This document shows positions 60,257 to 64,000 of a stretch of DNA of 64,000 nucleotides, one piece after another. The first letter of the stretch is position 1. Each line of letters begins with the position of its first letter. The stretch is from Dioscorea cayenensis subsp. rotundata. Lineage: Eukaryota > Streptophyta > Magnoliopsida > Dioscoreales > Dioscoreaceae. A program made the position numbers and the translations under genes. The stretch lies in NCBI RefSeq assembly GCF_009730915.1, contig NC_052475.1, positions 1,550,001-1,614,000 of the forward strand. The letters are read 5' to 3'. The notes under the pieces are model-generated. The model was not told the DNA's origin, did no database searches, and saw only the letters and a list, made by a program, of their open reading frames with translations.

Positions 60257-60598
60257 TATGGGTGTATTTGAGCCGAGCTGTTCGTGAGCGGCTCGGTGTT
60301 CGGCTCGGTAAGGGCTCGTTCATGTTCGGCTCGTATTGTAAACGAGCCAAGTTTGAACTTGATTCTCAAGCTCGATTAATAAACGAGTCAAGCTTGAGCA
60401 GTCAAAAGCTCGGCTCGTTTTGGCTCATGAACATAGCTCACGAACACAGCTCGTGAACACAGCTCACGAACAAGCTCGTGAACAAAGCTCGTGAACAAAA
60501 CTCGTGAACAAAGCTTGTGAGCAAGCTCGTTTATAAGCTCGTTTGTGAGCTCGTATATATATATTAATATATATACATGTATATCACATATGTTGTTG

Positions 60599-60653
<55 letters not shown>

Positions 60654-63600
60654 CATGTATATTAAGGTGTATTAGTGTATATGTGACTATGTCATTATTG
60701 GCATCTTCATTATGATTATGATTATGATTATGATTATGATTCTTATTCTTATTCTTATTATTATTATCATCAATATTATTACTTGGCTCACATACTTGTA
60801 AATTGTAATATTTAATTAATAAGATTTCGGTTTATATCATATAACAATATGTATAAACATACAATGATGAGTAACAACTTAAAATAATAAGTATGTACAA
60901 TATATGATGTAATACTTTAAACGTAAATGGCAAATGATAAATAAAAGCATAATTTAAAGTTATTTGGCTTAATTATTTAAGTTTCCAACTTTCTATGTAT
61001 TGTTTGGTCAATACTACTTGTTATTCTAATAAGTTGGCGTATAGTTATTTAAGTGTTTTATGTATTATTTTGTTATTCCTGCTTATTATTCAGAGTTAGT
61101 GCTTAGTTATTTAAATTTTTGTTTATTATTTGGTTTTTCAATTTAAAGTATTACATCATATATTGTACCTACATACTGATCATTGATGTATTAAAGATTA
61201 TTTAAATAAGATATGGCTAACGTATTGAATATGTGAAGTTTGTGATGTTTGTCAACTTCGTCAAAAAAATAAAATTAAGGATATCCCATACATAATAATA
61301 ATAATAACAACAACAACAACAACAACAACAATAATGATAATAATAATAATAATTATATATTTAAATGATGTATTCCATTATGGCCCAAGCCCATAATGGA
61401 ATTTTTAATTTTTTTTTACAAAAAACCAAAAAACAAAATCAGAACAAACCAAACCCTAGCATCTTTCTTTTCTTTCATCAACCCTTTCAACCTATGCCGC
61501 CACACCAGTCCACCACCCACCCACCCACGACCTGCTCTTGCGTTCTTCATCATCGGCCAACCTTCATCCCAACGAGCTTCTCATTCCGAAAAAACAGAAA
61601 AGGTAAGTCTACCTTCTTCATTCTCTTCTTCTTTCATCTCTCTTTTTCATCTCTAATTTTATTTTCGGATGCGAACGTCTACTCCCCGCATCAATTGATG
61701 AATCATCTGCTAATGTTAGTCCCATTGGAAGTGTGGGAAATTTTGATAATGCTGTTAATGAGGCTAACAATGTTGAAGTTAATGAATCTCCCATCGATGT
61801 TGAAGATGATGAAGTAGAAGAGAATCCATTTGCAGCCAAGAAAAGAAAGAAGACCTCCAAAGTTTGGGATGAATTCAAAGAAGTTACTCTCTCGGATGGA
61901 ACAAAAAAGGCAGAATGTATTTATTGTAGGCATCAACTTGGCCTATTGAAGTCTGGAGCAACAACTCAGTTTATCCGCCATTTGAAGGTGTGTGTGAGAC
62001 GACAATTAGCATTGAAGGGACAAAGGCAGCTGACTTTCTCAACAAATTTGGCAAAATCTGAAAGTGTGAATGCAATTCAAACCTGGAAATATGACCAAGC
62101 AAAGGTGCGGCAAGTTTATGCTCATATGGTTTTAGTGCATGATTTAACATTTTCATTTGTTGAGAATGAAGTTTTTAATCATTTTATGAGAACTGTTAGC
62201 CCTAATTGGGAAAGAATAAGTAGAGGCCTGTCAAAAAAAGACTGTATATCTGCTTATGACATTGAGAAAAAAAGAGTAACTTCATTGTTGAAAGAAGTTG
62301 ATCGAGTTAGTATCACTACTGATTTGTGGACATCTACGGTGCAAGATGTAGAGTATATGGTTGTCACTTGTCATTTTGTGGATTATGATTGGAAATTGCA
62401 AAAACGTTTGTTATGCTTTCGTTCTATTGTCCCTCCACACACTGGTGTTGCTGTTTGTGATGAGTTAGCAAGATGCATAGCTGATTGGGGTCTTGAGAAA
62501 AAGTTGATGAGCGTCTCAGTTGATAATGCAAGTTATAATGATGTTGCTGTGAATTTGTTGAAAGCTAATCTGAATTTGAACAATCAGAATGCACTTGTTC
62601 TTGATGGGAAATTATTTCATGTGAGGTGTTGTGCACATATTTTAAATATCCTGGTTCAATATGGGCTTGGTGAAATTGGTGATATAGTTTGCAATGTGCG
62701 TGCAAGTGTGAAGCATATTAGTAAAAGTATGTCTCGTCTTACTATGTTTAGTGCCATTACTAAGCAATTAAATCTGTCAAATAAAAAGCTTGTCTTGATG
62801 TTTGCACAAGATGGAATGCTACATATTACATGCTTCAAGCCGCTCTAGATTTGAAGGATGTCTTTCCTAGATATCAACTAAGAGATTCAAACTACCATTA
62901 CTTGCCATCCGAAGAAGATTGGAGTAAAGTCCAAACGGTTTGCACATTTCTTGAAGAATTTCATTATGTTACAAATGTTATTTCAGGTTGTGAGTATCCT
63001 ACTTCAAATTTGTTTCTCCTTGAACTCACAACTGTAAAGAAAGCTTTGTCTAAACATGTGGAAGGGGATAATGATTTTATGAGACAAATGGCAGCAAGAA
63101 TGATTAGAAAGTTTGATAAATATTGGGGGGACAATAATTTGTTGATATCAATTGCAGCTATTTTAGATCCAAGGAATAAGATGACTTTAGTTGAGTGGGC
63201 TTTCCCTTTTTTCTATTCAGTGGATGATGTTCCAAATAAAATGAGTTTTGTTCGATCATCACTTTACAAGCTTTATAATGAGTATGTGGCAGCTTTCAAG
63301 GCCAAGAGTGACATGGATACTCAAAGTCAACTTTCTGCTCCTACAACTTCTTCTTCATCCAGTGCTAGTGTTGGTAGATCAAGAGGAAGGGCTGAATTTG
63401 ATAATTTCATTAGAAATGTGGGTTCTTTTCAATTGATAAAGTCAGAATTAGATGTGTACTTGGAAGAAGGTGTTCACATACACAATGAGAGCATTGATCC
63501 TCCATTTGATGTCTTGGAGTGGTGGAAAGCTAATTATTTGAAGTTTCGGGTTTTGTCAAAGATGGCTTGTGATGTTCTATCCATACCAATAACCACAGTA

Positions 63601-64000
63601 CCTTCTGAGTCGGCTTTTAGTACGGCCAAAAGAGTTATTGAGTCGCATCATGCTTCATTAGCACCGGCTACGGTTGAAGCATTGATGTGTAGTGGAGATT
63701 GGTTGAGAGCTTATTATGGGATCCAAAGAAAAGAAAAGGTAAGTAAAAATAATTTATGTTTTCTATTTTTTTAAGTTAATTATATGTAAGACCATTTTTA
63801 ATATTTTTTACATTTTGTAGGAGAACAAGGAAGTCCTTGAATTTCTTTTAAAATGAAGGCATCTTTGACAAGAAGACAATTAGTAATCAATATCGGTATG
63901 AGTACTACATTTTGTTTTGAATTTTACATTTTCTATTTGTGATTAACACTATTTTATCTTCTTCTTTTTTTTAGGTAATTATGCTTTTGTCAAGATGCTT
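60257..64000 (+). mobile_element. hAT (Ac-type) DNA transposon, right end outside the window
   Basis: The left part (60257-60560) is packed with short subterminal motifs in both orientations (GCTCGTGAAC, GAGCCGAGC, GGCTCG), the usual transposase-binding array of plant hAT elements. Simple repeats (TTA)n at about 60596-60649 and ATTATG/ATTCTT runs near 60714-60760 follow, then the transposase gene. Its right terminus and target duplication are not in the window. Confidence 0.85.
61733..63856 (+). pseudogene. hAT transposase with a single frameshift
   Basis: Ac/RICESLEEPER-type transposase. Order: acidic N-terminus, BED zinc finger at about 61855-62015 (KVWDEF, ECIYCRHQL, RHLKVC), the catalytic-domain start (STTDLWTS-like, here SITTDLWTSTVQD), a conserved CCAHILNILV block (about 62628), RWNATYYM (about 62810), DPRNKM (63165), and the C-terminal hATC dimerisation region (PSESAFSTAKRVIESHHASL, about 63602-63660). 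One base appears missing near 62796, between LV and DVCTRWNATYYM, which shifts the frame to an early TAG. The 3' end has an intron (63739-63820) before a last exon 63821-63856 ending KEVLEFLLK. No ATG is visible at the expected start; the open frame begins upstream with DESSANVSPIG preceded by ATT where ATG might have been. The rest is well preserved, suggesting recent inactivation. Confidence 0.85.

Overview
This is a nuclear plant DNA window. It is AT-rich, its genes are split by short GT-AG introns, and it holds plant-type serine carboxypeptidase-like (SCPL) genes, PLP-dependent aminotransferase class V genes, and LINE, Ty1/copia, Ty3/gypsy-like, CACTA, hAT, Harbinger-type and Mutator-type elements. 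It is clearly a flowering plant. I cannot name the species from sequence alone.

Layout. 1-3434: AT-rich repeats and a 1000-N assembly gap (1795-2794). 3435-6885 (+): a ten-exon SCPL gene with a complete catalytic triad. 7083-14110: a long degenerate LINE on the minus strand between two LINE tail fragments. 14408-15459: a 1.05-kb fold-back element with 9-bp target duplications. 16324-18811 (+): a second ten-exon SCPL gene with an open frame, but with catalytic Ser changed to Thr and catalytic His changed to Glu. 20021-20245 (+): a small lysine-rich protein gene. 21068-23677 (+), 23972-26297 (-) and 49375-51713 (-): three genes of a SufS/MOCOS-like PLP enzyme family.

About 23.7-38.6 kb (copy A) and 39.7-59.8 kb (copy B) are two copies of one segmental duplication, each carrying a minus-strand PLP gene. 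A remnant of the first PLP gene's 3' flank at 39682-39766 marks where copy B begins. Copy B was then split by a copia element (39772-49161). That element carries a CACTA transposon in its gag/protease region and a deleted gypsy-like element inside its 5' LTR. Copy A took in LINEs (26785-27747, 28196-28830, 32101-35173), an unclassified insert near 30.3 kb with a local 0.73-kb direct duplication, and a 2.6-kb insert (35815-38440) carrying a broken host-gene fragment. Copy B took in a Harbinger-like MITE (55733-56490), whose exact empty site survives in copy A, and a 566-bp element with a GC-rich core (57477-58042). The window ends inside a hAT transposon (60257 to the edge) whose transposase has a single frameshift.

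The host genes are two small tandem families, one of SCPL proteins (secreted or vacuolar) and one of PLP enzymes, expanded among transposons. I see no evidence that the two families act in one pathway. The most notable points are the SCPL pseudoenzyme and the two PLP copies that encode identical proteins over residues 1-514 and differ at seven sites, all in the last exon, although their flanks are much more diverged.
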